DNA of 64,000 nt, taken from contig NZ_FOZI01000004.1 in NCBI RefSeq assembly GCF_900114495.1, positions 1 to 64,000 of the forward strand, in the 5' to 3' direction. The position numbers and the translations under genes were made by a program. This document shows positions 43,754-52,108 of this stretch, one piece after another. This DNA comes from Dyella sp. OK004 (GTDB lineage Bacteria; Pseudomonadota; Gammaproteobacteria; Xanthomonadales; Rhodanobacteraceae). Below the pieces are notes generated by a model. The model was not told the DNA's origin. It saw only the letters and a program-made list of their open reading frames with translations, and did not search any database. Position 1 is the first letter of the stretch; each line of letters begins with the position of its first letter.

Positions 43754-44895
43754 GGCGTAGCGCCGGACTCAGGTGAAGGGCAATGGGCAGCGCGTACCGG
43801 ATTGCAGCGCGCCACGGTGTTCTGCGGCAGCTGCACGCGGTAGTCGCTGAAGCGACGGTCGGCCTGCATGTAATCGGTGGAAACGTATTGGGCGCCGCTG
43901 GCGAAGGCGGCCTCGCGCCGGTGCGTATCGTTACGGCGCGCTTCGACCGTGTCGGCATCGGCACGTGTGCGCACCATGAAGCCGGCCGCTACATCGCGCG
44001 CGATGCGTTGGCCTTCGCCGACCGGGTCGTTCAAGGTGAGATAGGCCGCGGCAGGCGAGCGCTCGTCCGTGTTGACGAACATCACGCGTCCCTCCAGCGA
44101 TGAGCGATGTCCACGATACGCGGCCACCTTGCGCGCATCCTCGTCCAGTACAAAAAACACCTTGCCGCGTGCCTGGCCAAGACTTGGCCATTGCCCGGCC
44201 AGCACGGCGTTGCGCAGTGTGGGATGGCGGCCCTGCACGTTATCAGGCGTGACCAGTTCGCTGCGCTGGAACACCGACAGTACTTCGGCATCCAGCGCAT
44301 CGAAGGCCTTTTCATCGAAACGCAGCGGCGCGACCGCACCCGGACCGCCGCCCCCATCCTTGGCATTGAGCAGCAGCATGATCGGCACGTGCCGCGGGTG
44401 TGCGCGCGACCAATCGCGTATCAGCGTGAGGCAGGCGACGAAGGTCTGGCAGTTGCTGCGGAAATCGATATCGGCCAGATGCATCACCTTGAAGCCGGGG
44501 CTCAGCATTTGCGCGGCCGCCTCCGGTGTCCATGGCGGTGTCGGGTAACCCTTGCGCAGTGCGCCGGGTGGATGCGCATAGCGTCCGCCGGCGGGGTCGT
44601 AATACACGTCCAGCTCGATGGTGCGCGCACCCCGATTCAGCTGTTGCGGAATCGGCGGATGCCCATAGTCGATGCCATCCGCGCCTTTCGGATCGCGCGC
44701 GCGATGCGCGGCCAGCTCCTCCGGCGGCATCGCCTGCTTGTAGCTGTTGTGCGTGCCGATCACCTGGATGTCGTTCATGCGCAACTGCCGGTCGAGGGCA
44801 GCAAGATCGCAATGGGGACTCGCGGCTTCGAGATCGCAGGCCAATGCGAAATGACTCCATGCAATGAGCAGCCACACAAACACGAGCTTGCCCAT
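43750..44895 (-). CDS. Ca2+-dependent phosphoinositide-specific phospholipase C-like protein, exported
   Basis: A 381-residue secreted protein with signal peptide 1-19 (ends ALA before Cys20). The PLC TIM-barrel signature is present: VIGTHNSYK (His49), ELDVY (Glu94, Asp96) and MHLADIDF (His139), matching the Ca-dependent PLC-C1 group. It should cleave a phosphodiester of an inositol lipid or similar compound. The ATG is at MGKLVF, with GGAGGGG 8 bases upstream; that sequence lies inside a palindromic repeat. Longer upstream frames only read through the repeat. Confidence 0.85.
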   Translation of the reverse strand: MGKLVFVWLLIAWSHFALACDLEAASPHCDLAALDRQLRMNDIQVIGTHNSYKQAMPPEELAAHRARDPKGADGIDYGHPPIPQQLNRGARTIELDVYYDPAGGRYAHPPGALRKGYPTPPWTPEAAAQMLSPGFKVMHLADIDFRSNCQTFVACLTLIRDWSRAHPRHVPIMLLLNAKDGGGGPGAVAPLRFDEKAFDALDAEVLSVFQRSELVTPDNVQGRHPTLRNAVLAGQWPSLGQARGKVFFVLDEDARKVAAYRGHRSSLEGRVMFVNTDERSPAAAYLTLNDPVGEGQRIARDVAAGFMVRTRADADTVEARRNDTHRREAAFASGAQYVSTDYMQADRRFSDYRVQLPQNTVARCNPVRAAHCPSPESGATP

Positions 44896-44902
44896 AGCTC
44901 TT

Positions 44903-45016
44903 ACCCCTCCCCCTGCTAGCAGGGGGAGGTTGGGAGGGGGTAAGCCCTTGAGACGGCGCCATGAACTTGTGGGCTTGACCCCACCCCAGCCCTCCCCTGC
45001 TGCACGCAGGGGAGGG
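44903..45016. repeat. GC-rich palindromic repeat doublet, family A, copy 2
   Basis: Two units in opposite orientation: CCTCCCCCTGC/GCAGGGGGAGG (44906-44929) and CCCTCCCCTGC/GCAGGGGAGGG (44990-45016). The inner flanks GTTGGGAGGGGGT and ACCCCACCCCAGC also pair. The layout is the same as the doublet at 53388. It fills most of the gap between the TonB receptor and the phospholipase gene. Confidence 0.85.
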
Positions 45017-45107
45017 AGCAGGTTGTCTTGGCGTGAGCCGCGAACGAATATCGAAGAGGTTTTCTTCTTCATCGGCAAAGAGCCAGGCAAGCACCCGGCC
45101 CTCATCC

Positions 45108-47627
45108 TCAGAACCGATACATGATCGCCGCGCGGTAGGCTCGACCCAGGATCGGACGGGCGATAAAGGTATTCGCGCCCGCATCAGCGCTCGCCAGCTC
45201 ACCCGCGCGTGGGTTGCCCTCGGTCAGGCCCAGCGAGTTGGTGATGTTGTCGGCGTAGAAGAACAGCGAGCACATTTGCGAGATGTCGTAGCGTGCACTG
45301 GCGTTCCACACGTCATACGAGGGCAGCTTCACCGAGTTGGCGGTGTCCACGTAGCGCTGGCCTTCGTACTCGTACGCCACTTGCAGGCGCAGCTTGCCGC
45401 CCAGCAGATTCACGCCGGGCACCACGCGGTAGCTCTGCTTGGGCACGCGGATCAGCTGGTTGCCTTCGTAGTTGCGCAGCACCGGCGCACCGGAGACCAG
45501 TTCGGTATAGCGCAGGCCCTTGTACTGCGGATCCTGCATGGTGGCGGTGACCTGCACGTCGAACCACTCCACCGGATACCAGGTGCTTTCCAGCTCCAGG
45601 CCCTTGGTCTCGGTGTTGGCATAGCCCTGCTGCACCGTGGAGGTGTTGCCGTTGGAATTGAAGACGTAGTTGCTGAAGCCGACGTTGTTGTACTTGGTGT
45701 AGAACGCGGTTGCGTACAGATCCAGCTGGCGGTCGGTGTACTTGTAGCCGACTTCGCCCAGCTTCATGGTTTGCGTCACCGGCACCGCGGTTGGGTTAGT
45801 GATGTAGGTGCTCAGGTTGGGCAGGCGGAAGGTCGGCGTCCAGCGCGCGAACACGCCGGAGCGTTCAGAGAACTGCCAGTTGGCACCGAGCGTCCAGCCC
45901 AGCTTGCTGAAAGTGTGATCCCACGGCACGAACTGGCCGGTGCCGGTGATGATGCTGGCGGTGGAGGGCGTACCCAGATTCACCGTCTGCTTGGTCTCGG
46001 TCTTGCCCTGGGTGTTCACTTGCTCCCAGCGCACGCCGCCGTCGATGCGCAGCTGGTCGGTCACCTGCCATTCGTCGGAGAGGTACACAGCATTGGTGGT
46101 CGAGGTACCGGTGGCGTTCTCCCACTCGTAGCCATAGCGCGTGATGCCGCGATCGGACAACGTGCTGACCGGCTGACCCGCGGTGTTCACTGCTACTAGG
46201 TCGAGCAGGCGCGCATTGTTGGTGGCATCGAGCAGCGCCACCGACGAGTAGCGGCTGAAATCCTGATCGAAACGCGCGTAGTAGTAGCCGAAGGTCACGT
46301 CATGGGTCTGGCCGCCCAGGTCGAACTTGCGCAGCACGCGCGTATCGTTGATGAACTCCTTCACCGGCATGGTCACGCCGCGCAGGCCACCAACCACCAC
46401 CAGGCCGTTGCCGTTCTGGTTCGCGTTGTCGAACACCGCGGCGGGGTTGTCCACGTAGCGCAGCTGCAAGCCGGCAGCGCCGGCAGGCACTTTCTGCTGC
46501 GAGAGATACTTGGTGGCGCTCATCAGCGAGTTGGGGAACACGCCGTTGCGCTGCGTACGCGTGTCGTCATAACGCATCGACTCCGCCAGTTTCCAGTCGT
46601 CGCCCAGGTCGTAGTCGAACTTCAGGGTCACCTGATCGCGCTTGACGTGCGTACCCTCGCTATTGTCGAAGTTGTACAGGCCGCCGTTGCCCTGCTTCAT
46701 CAGGATGTGCTCGGTCTCGGGGCCGGCCAGCGTGCCGTAGTTGCCGTCGAAGCCGGGCACGGCACGGATATCGCCGTTGGGCAGGGTGCGCATCGGTATG
46801 CCCAGGTACAGCGCTACCTTATCGTCCAGATGCTTTACGTCGGCGCTGAAGCTGCCGTGCTCGAAATCGCGCGACAGGTTTAGGCGGATCTGGCCGCCAT
46901 CGTTGGCGTTGAAACGCGGGTCTCGGATGCCGCTGTCGGTGCGGTAGAAACCGCCTACGCCCAGCTTCCAGCCGCCACCCACCGGCGTGCCCAGCCAGAA
47001 GTCGCCGCGGGTCAGGCCGTAGTCGCCCACCGTGAACTTGGCGATGCCTTCTGCCTTGTCGCCGACCTTGCGCGGAATGAAGTTGATCGCACCGGCCGGC
47101 GCGTTCGAATAGAACACCGACGACGGACCGCCGCGCACCACTTCAATGCGCTCGATGGTCTCATCCAGCCGGAACGCCTGATCGGCGTTGAGATAGCCCA
47201 GTGCGGGATCGTGCTGCACCGGGATGCCGTCTTCCAGCAGGTTCACCGAACCGAAGCCGTCCACCGGAATGCCGCGCGCACGAATATTGCCGCTGGCTTC
47301 ACCGCCCGAAGCTTCCACCCAGAAGCCCGGCACCGATTTCATCGCCTCGGTCACTGAGGTCGGCGCCTGCATGCGCAGCCGATCTTCGTCGATGGTGGTG
47401 ATGGAGTAGCTGGTCTCCGCCTTGGTGCGCGTTTCCACACCCGAGCGTGCGGTAACCACGATGCTGTCGAGGTTCTTGGCCTTGTCGGCGGCCGGCTTCT
47501 TGGCGTCGCTTGCGGTGCTGGCGCTATTGGAGCTGTTGTCCTGCGCGAAAGCATGCGGTGTAAAGGTGGAAAGCAGGCCGCCCAGCAGGGCTAGGCCGAT
47601 AGCATGGCTGATCGGTGAGGTACGCAA
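45108..47627 (-). CDS. TonB-dependent outer-membrane receptor
   Basis: An 839-residue receptor with plug (about 60-175: SVTEAMKSVPGFWVEASGG, NLLEDGIPV, ERIEVVRGGPSSVFYSNAPAGAINF in parts) and barrel ending AAIMYRF with terminal Phe. No ATG fits: the start chosen is a TTG with GGAG 8 bases upstream, which leaves a good signal peptide (MRTSPISHAIGLALLGGLL..AFA). It heads a unit with the phospholipase and PHP genes. The ligand is unknown. A 16-base palindrome (47838) lies about 210 bases upstream. Confidence 0.87.
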   Translation of the reverse strand: MRTSPISHAIGLALLGGLLSTFTPHAFAQDNSSNSASTASDAKKPAADKAKNLDSIVVTARSGVETRTKAETSYSITTIDEDRLRMQAPTSVTEAMKSVPGFWVEASGGEASGNIRARGIPVDGFGSVNLLEDGIPVQHDPALGYLNADQAFRLDETIERIEVVRGGPSSVFYSNAPAGAINFIPRKVGDKAEGIAKFTVGDYGLTRGDFWLGTPVGGGWKLGVGGFYRTDSGIRDPRFNANDGGQIRLNLSRDFEHGSFSADVKHLDDKVALYLGIPMRTLPNGDIRAVPGFDGNYGTLAGPETEHILMKQGNGGLYNFDNSEGTHVKRDQVTLKFDYDLGDDWKLAESMRYDDTRTQRNGVFPNSLMSATKYLSQQKVPAGAAGLQLRYVDNPAAVFDNANQNGNGLVVVGGLRGVTMPVKEFINDTRVLRKFDLGGQTHDVTFGYYYARFDQDFSRYSSVALLDATNNARLLDLVAVNTAGQPVSTLSDRGITRYGYEWENATGTSTTNAVYLSDEWQVTDQLRIDGGVRWEQVNTQGKTETKQTVNLGTPSTASIITGTGQFVPWDHTFSKLGWTLGANWQFSERSGVFARWTPTFRLPNLSTYITNPTAVPVTQTMKLGEVGYKYTDRQLDLYATAFYTKYNNVGFSNYVFNSNGNTSTVQQGYANTETKGLELESTWYPVEWFDVQVTATMQDPQYKGLRYTELVSGAPVLRNYEGNQLIRVPKQSYRVVPGVNLLGGKLRLQVAYEYEGQRYVDTANSVKLPSYDVWNASARYDISQMCSLFFYADNITNSLGLTEGNPRAGELASADAGANTFIARPILGRAYRAAIMYRF

Positions 47628-47837
47628 GGTTGTGACTCCGGGGAAGAGGGTGTGACGGAGCCATGCATTCAGTGCAACCAAAACACAGCTGACACCGTGC
47701 GCGGTGATTCCAAAGGAATCGCGCTGGGCGTCCGCGTAGAGGCTTCCCTGGCCCTGACACAGGCTCTGACCTGCGCAGACTAGGTCAGGGCTGTGACGGT
47801 GGCGTGCAGGAAGGATGACGGCTTATCGACAAAATCG

Positions 47838-47853
47838 ATTTAGACGTCTAAAT
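47838..47853. promoter_or_regulatory. 16-base perfect palindrome with AGACGTCT core
   Basis: ATTTAGACGTCTAAAT is its own reverse complement. AGACGTCT is the MetJ half-site in enterics, but MetJ is not expected in this group, so the regulator is unknown. It lies upstream of the TonB receptor gene and downstream of the MFS gene, so the TonB-PLC-PHP unit is the likely target. Confidence 0.5.
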
Positions 47854-47871
47854 ATGTCATGTGAATGGCAA

Positions 47872-47910
47872 CTTCCCGGCAGCGGAGACATGTTCTCCAC
47901 TGCCGGAAAG
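47872..47910 (-). terminator. hairpin after the MFS gene
   Basis: Arms 47872-47888 and 47894-47910 pair over 15 of 17 bases around a 5-base loop. It lies 4 bases after the MFS stop. There is no strong U-tract, so it may be a weak terminator or an mRNA-stabilising stem. Confidence 0.45.
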
Positions 47911-47914
47911 TGCC

Positions 47915-49480
47915 TCACGTCGCCGGGCAGGAGCGGGATGGCTCCGGCGTCTTCACGTATGTGGCCGTCAGGTGCGGATGCGGTTTCCGCAGCAGCACAA
48001 ACGAAAGCACCGCGAGTCCTGCCGTGAGCCAGGCCAGACCGATGAGCAGGCTGCTAAATGCGCCGACATAGGTATGCAGCAAGGTGGCGCGGCCGATCGC
48101 GGGCGCCTGCAACGCAGCGCGCAGCAGATTTCCAGTCGCCAGGTTGCTGGCCGCCGCCGCGACCTGCGCCGCGGGTTGTCCGGACAGGCGCAGCTCGATC
48201 ACGGTGGCCAGCGCGGCACCCGTCGCCGCCATCGCCAGTGCTTCGCCCGCCACGCGCGTGGTGGTGAAAAAACCGGTGGCCATGCCGGCACGCTCCTTCG
48301 GCACCACACTGACAGCGAGATCGTCCATCAGACCCCATGGCAGGCCCGCGCCGCTGCCGATCATCAGCAGCGGCCACGCAAGAGTTCCCCAGCTCGCCGA
48401 AGGGTCGGCCATCGCTCCGCGCAACCAGGTCAGGCCGATTGCCGCAACCAAAAGGCCAATCGCGGTAAGTGTGGCGGCACTAAGCCAGCGGGTAAGCAGA
48501 GCGCCGACCAGCGGCACCACCAGCATGGGTGCCGAGAGTGGAATCATCAGCAGGCCGGCCGTCACTTCCCCGCGGCCCTCCACACCCACGAAACGCAACG
48601 GCAGGAAAATCAACAGCACCACGTAGCAAAGTGCTGTAGCGATTGGCAGTGCCTGCGCCCCTAGAAAGCGGGGATTGCGGAACAGCGTGAGGTCGAGCAT
48701 CGGGCCGCGCACGCGCTGCTCGACCAGTACGAACAACACAAACATCGCCAGCGACGCCGCGAACAATATAAGCGTCATACCGCTCGCCCAACCGCGCTGC
48801 GGCGCCTCGATGATGGCGAAGGTCAGCAAGGCCAGCGCGCCGGTGAAACTCAAGGTGCCGGGCAGATCCAGCCCTTGCGCCTCCGGGTCGCGGGTTTCAC
48901 GCATGCGCGGCACGCCGAGCACAAGCACCAGTACACCCATCGCCGCTATCGCGACGAACACCGACCGCCATCCGAACGCATCGATCAGATACGCCGACAG
49001 CAGCGGACCAAAGGCGAGCCCCAGCCCGAACGTGGTGCCCAGCAGGCTATAGGCACGCGTGCGCGCACGCCCCTCAAACTCCTGCGCCAGCGAGGCCGCA
49101 CCGGACGACATGGTGAGCGCGGCGGCCACGCCCTGCAGCGCCCGCAACACATCGAGCGCGAGCAGGTTGGGTGCTAGGGCGAGCAGCAGCGACATGACGG
49201 TGAACAGCGCGATGCCCAGCGTGAAGATGCGCTTGCGGCCGTATTGATCCGCCAGCGTTCCACTCGCCATCACGAAACCGCCGAAAGCGAGAATGAAGGC
49301 ATTCACCACCCACGACAGCATGACCGGATCCGAACCCAGCGCATGACCGATCGCCGGCAACGCCATGGCTGGACCAGTGAAGCAGAGCGGCATGGCCAAC
49401 CCTGCCAGGCAGACCGACGCAAGCACCAGCAGCCGGTCAGCCAGCGTGTGAGGTTTGTCGATGGGGAGGGCGTCAGGCAT
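47915..49480 (-). CDS. DHA2-type MFS drug transporter
   Basis: A 521-residue inner-membrane transporter with about 14 helices. Motif A variant GTLADQYGRKRIF follows the second helix, and the motif C-like segment GTTFGLGLAFGPLLSAYL lies in the fifth. These mark the QacA/EmrB (DHA2) group, which exports drugs with proton influx. The start ATG overlaps the SDR stop by 8 bases. It is cotranscribed with the SDR gene under the divergent TetR regulator. Confidence 0.9.
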   Translation of the reverse strand: MPDALPIDKPHTLADRLLVLASVCLAGLAMPLCFTGPAMALPAIGHALGSDPVMLSWVVNAFILAFGGFVMASGTLADQYGRKRIFTLGIALFTVMSLLLALAPNLLALDVLRALQGVAAALTMSSGAASLAQEFEGRARTRAYSLLGTTFGLGLAFGPLLSAYLIDAFGWRSVFVAIAAMGVLVLVLGVPRMRETRDPEAQGLDLPGTLSFTGALALLTFAIIEAPQRGWASGMTLILFAASLAMFVLFVLVEQRVRGPMLDLTLFRNPRFLGAQALPIATALCYVVLLIFLPLRFVGVEGRGEVTAGLLMIPLSAPMLVVPLVGALLTRWLSAATLTAIGLLVAAIGLTWLRGAMADPSASWGTLAWPLLMIGSGAGLPWGLMDDLAVSVVPKERAGMATGFFTTTRVAGEALAMAATGAALATVIELRLSGQPAAQVAAAASNLATGNLLRAALQAPAIGRATLLHTYVGAFSSLLIGLAWLTAGLAVLSFVLLRKPHPHLTATYVKTPEPSRSCPAT

Positions 49481-50213
49481 TGGCGCCCCCGTCCACAGTG
49501 AATGCCGCGCCATTGGCGAAGCGGCCTTCCTCGCTGGCCAGCCAGGCCACCATGCCGGCGATGTTGGAGGCATTGCCGTAGCGCTGGATCGCCATGCGCG
49601 CGCGTTGCTCTTCGGCATGGGGGCCGCCGGCCGGATTCATGTCGGTGTCGGTGGAGCCCGGCTGTACCAGGTTCACGGTGATGCCGCGCGTACCGAGGTC
49701 GCGGGCCAGGCCCTTGGTGAAGGCGGTGAGCGCCGACTTGCTCATGGAGTACAGCGTCATGCCCGGGGCCGGCACGCGCTCGCCCAGATTGCTGCCGATG
49801 CTGATGATGCGGCCGCCTTCGCCCATGTGCCGGGCGGCAGCCTGTGACGCCACGAACACCGCGCGCACATTGATCGCCATAGTGCGGTCGTAATCTTCCA
49901 GCGTGACGTCCTCGAACGGCCCGCCAACCCAGATGCCGGCGTTGTTGACCAGGATATCGAGCCGTCCCAGATCCACCGCGGCCTTGTCGATGGCGGCGCG
50001 CAGCGCCGCCGGGTCGGCGCCATCGGCACGGTAGGCATGCGCTTTGCCGCCCTCGGCCACGATCTCTGCCGCCAATGCCTCGGCCTTGTCCGGCGCGCTG
50101 ACATAGGTGAAAGCCACGGCTGCACCTTCCTTCGCCAGCCGCCGCACGATTGCCGCGCCGATACCGCGCGATCCACCCGTCACCAGCGCCACCTTGCCCT
50201 TGAGACTGCTCAT
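49473..50213 (-). CDS. SDR family oxidoreductase
   Basis: A 246-residue short-chain dehydrogenase, FabG-like. Cofactor motif TGGSRGIG, NNAG (LDILVNNAGIW), catalytic Ser-Tyr-Lys in SIGSNLG and YSMSK, and a terminal FTVDGGANA. The YxxxK is intact. The substrate is unknown. Among three close ATGs the one at MSSLKGK is chosen because AAAAGG is about 9 bases upstream. First gene of the SDR-MFS unit. Confidence 0.92.
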   Translation of the reverse strand: MSSLKGKVALVTGGSRGIGAAIVRRLAKEGAAVAFTYVSAPDKAEALAAEIVAEGGKAHAYRADGADPAALRAAIDKAAVDLGRLDILVNNAGIWVGGPFEDVTLEDYDRTMAINVRAVFVASQAAARHMGEGGRIISIGSNLGERVPAPGMTLYSMSKSALTAFTKGLARDLGTRGITVNLVQPGSTDTDMNPAGGPHAEEQRARMAIQRYGNASNIAGMVAWLASEEGRFANGAAFTVDGGANA

Positions 50214-50227
50214 GCCATTCATCCTTT

Positions 50228-50247
50228 TATGTAGTGATCGATACATA
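50228..50247. promoter_or_regulatory. TetR-family operator, site 1
   Basis: The string TGTAGTGATCGATACATA (50230-50247) matches the reverse complement of the site at 50284-50301 in 16 of 18 bases and is itself imperfectly palindromic. It covers the SDR leader immediately upstream of its ribosome site. Confidence 0.7.
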
Positions 50248-50283
50248 ATTAGGAATGGACTTGACGCGGGCTGTCAAGGACTT

Positions 50284-50301
50284 TATGTATTGACCACTAC
50301 A
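50284..50301. promoter_or_regulatory. TetR-family operator, site 2
   Basis: TATGTATTGACCACTACA is the inverted partner of site 1, 54 bases away centre to centre. It lies just before the TetR ribosome site GAAAGG (50302-50307), so binding would also give autoregulation. Confidence 0.7.
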
Positions 50302-50314
50302 GAAAGGTGCGCCG

Positions 50315-50926
50315 ATGACGGCTACAGCGAAAGAGCGGGGGCGCCCGCGCAAATTCGACCGCGACCACACTTTGCGCCAGGCCATGGAGGTATTCCTCGA
50401 TCGCGGCTATGACGGCGCCTCGCTGGGCGACCTCACTACGGCAATGGGCATCAACGCGTCCAGCCTGTATGCCGCCTTCGGCTGCAAAGAGGCGTTGTTC
50501 CGCGAAGCGGTCGATCTTTACGTGAATGCCGCCGGCCCGCGTACGCTCGATGCGCTGGCCGTACGGGACGTCAGCGCTCGCGCGGCGGTGGAGGCGATGC
50601 TGCGCGAGGCGGCACGCCGTTTCGGCAATGGGCGCGGTTGTCTGGTGGTGCTCGGCGCCACGCATCGCACAGCCGATAACGAGGCGGTGTTCCACGACCT
50701 CACCGAGCGCCGGGGGCAGACCCAGGTATTGATCCGGCAGCGTCTCAAGCAGGGCATGGCAGCCGGCGACGTTCCCACTGGAACCGACATCGGTGCCGTA
50801 GCCGCCTTCTACACCACAGTGCTGCACGGCCTTTCGCTGCAGGCGCGCGATGGTGCGCCACGCAAGCAGCTCTCGGCGGTCGTGGATTGCGCAATGAAAG
50901 CGTGGGACGGCCTGGTGCCGGCGTAG
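50315..50926 (+). CDS. TetR family transcriptional repressor
   Basis: A 203-residue regulator. N-terminal TetR helix-turn-helix (about 15-60): TLRQAMEVFLDRGYDGASLGDLTTAMG and SSLYAAFGCKEALF, each part typical. The C-terminal ligand domain has CLVVLGATH. It is divergent from the SDR-MFS unit and two inverted copies of one operator lie between, so it should repress both. The inducer is unknown. A hairpin without a U-tract (50943-50967) lies between its end and ubiA. Confidence 0.92.
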   Translation: MTATAKERGRPRKFDRDHTLRQAMEVFLDRGYDGASLGDLTTAMGINASSLYAAFGCKEALFREAVDLYVNAAGPRTLDALAVRDVSARAAVEAMLREAARRFGNGRGCLVVLGATHRTADNEAVFHDLTERRGQTQVLIRQRLKQGMAAGDVPTGTDIGAVAAFYTTVLHGLSLQARDGAPRKQLSAVVDCAMKAWDGLVPA

Positions 50927-50974
50927 GATCCGGATCCTTTCTCGCCTGCGGCGACTAGGCGCAGGCGCGCCGCT

Positions 50975-51991
50975 TTATTTGACGGCCAGGGCAAGCACGA
51001 TGCCCACCCAGATCAACATGCCCAGCCAGTTGTTGTTGCGGAAGGCCCACAGGCAGGCGTCGCGGTTGCGCTCGCGGATGCGCCACAGCTGCCAGCCAAA
51101 CAGCCCAGCCGCGCCCACCAGACTCAACCAATAAGGCCAGCCCAGCGCGCCGCGCTGGCCGACGAACAACATGGCCAGCAGGAAGGTGCCAATCAGGATG
51201 CCGAGGATCGGCAGGTCCGCATCGCCAAACAGGATCGCCGTGGACTTGGCGCCGGCCTGGATGTCGTCGTCGCGATCCACCATCGCGTACTGCGTGTCGT
51301 AGATCACCGACCACAGGATATTGGCGATAAACAGCAGCCAGCCCAGCGGCGGCACCGTGTTGCTCACCGCCGCGAACGCCATCGGGATCGACCAGCCGAA
51401 CGCCGCGCCCAGCACCACCTGCGGCATATACGTATAGCGCTTGGTGAAGGGATAGATCGCGGCCAGCGCCGCACCGGCGAACGACAGCTTGATGGTCAGC
51501 GCGTTGGTGAACAGCACCAGGATGAACGCAAACGCGAGCAGAGCGCCGAACACGATCAGCGCCTCGCGCGGCGTGACGCGCCCCGCGGCGATGGGCCGCC
51601 CGGCAGTGCGCTCCACCTGCGGGTCCAGCTTGCGGTCGGCATAGTCATTGATGGCGCAACCCGCCGCGCGCATGGCGAACACACCGAGCGTGAAAATCAC
51701 CAGCGCCTTCAGCGGCGGGAAATCGCCCGCGGCCAGCCACAGCGCCCACCACGTCGGCCACAGCAGCAGTAGCGCACCGATCGGGCGATCCATGCGGGTC
51801 AGCACCAGATAGTCGCGCGCCCTTTCCTGAATACGCGGCGGTAGTTTCTGCAGCAGGAAATCCAGCACGCGCATGGCGCGCGTTGAACTGTCTGCAGGTC
51901 GCACCGAGGCCTTGGGCGCGGCCGGCCGCGGTCGCGGCGTGCCGGTGGAAGGAGTGGTGCGCCGCTGGCGCTTGCGGGAAGGAGAGGCCAT
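50975..51991 (-). CDS. ubiA: 4-hydroxybenzoate polyprenyltransferase
   Basis: A 338-residue inner-membrane UbiA enzyme that attaches the polyprenyl chain in ubiquinone synthesis. The two Asp-rich motifs are present: NDYADRKLD (Asn115, Asp116, Asp119, Asp123) and DTQYAMVDRDDDIQAG. About nine helices. The family is usually near 290 residues. Here the first 40 residues are basic and Pro-rich (SRKRQRRTTPSTGTPRPRP), and the more usual start may be the internal ATG of MRVLDFL (51874). The ATG used has GGAGAGG upstream. Confidence 0.93.
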   Translation of the reverse strand: MASPSRKRQRRTTPSTGTPRPRPAAPKASVRPADSSTRAMRVLDFLLQKLPPRIQERARDYLVLTRMDRPIGALLLLWPTWWALWLAAGDFPPLKALVIFTLGVFAMRAAGCAINDYADRKLDPQVERTAGRPIAAGRVTPREALIVFGALLAFAFILVLFTNALTIKLSFAGAALAAIYPFTKRYTYMPQVVLGAAFGWSIPMAFAAVSNTVPPLGWLLFIANILWSVIYDTQYAMVDRDDDIQAGAKSTAILFGDADLPILGILIGTFLLAMLFVGQRGALGWPYWLSLVGAAGLFGWQLWRIRERNRDACLWAFRNNNWLGMLIWVGIVLALAVK

Positions 51992-52108
51992 GCGCCGAAG
52001 TTTAGCGTGGGACAGCCCCGTGAGCGGCGTGACCCAGCGCCGCAAACCGCCATGCCCGTGCCATGGTCGCGCTGCTACGATGGCCTATTCGACGGATCGG
52101 AGACTTCC

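Noticed and set aside
44896-45105. N-terminal extension of the phospholipase
   Set aside because: It translates the palindromic repeat and would hide the signal peptide.
47682-47837. Riboswitch before the TonB receptor gene
   Set aside because: Some short inverted repeats (GCCCTGAC/GTCAGGGC) are present, but no cobalamin or thiamine core motif was found.
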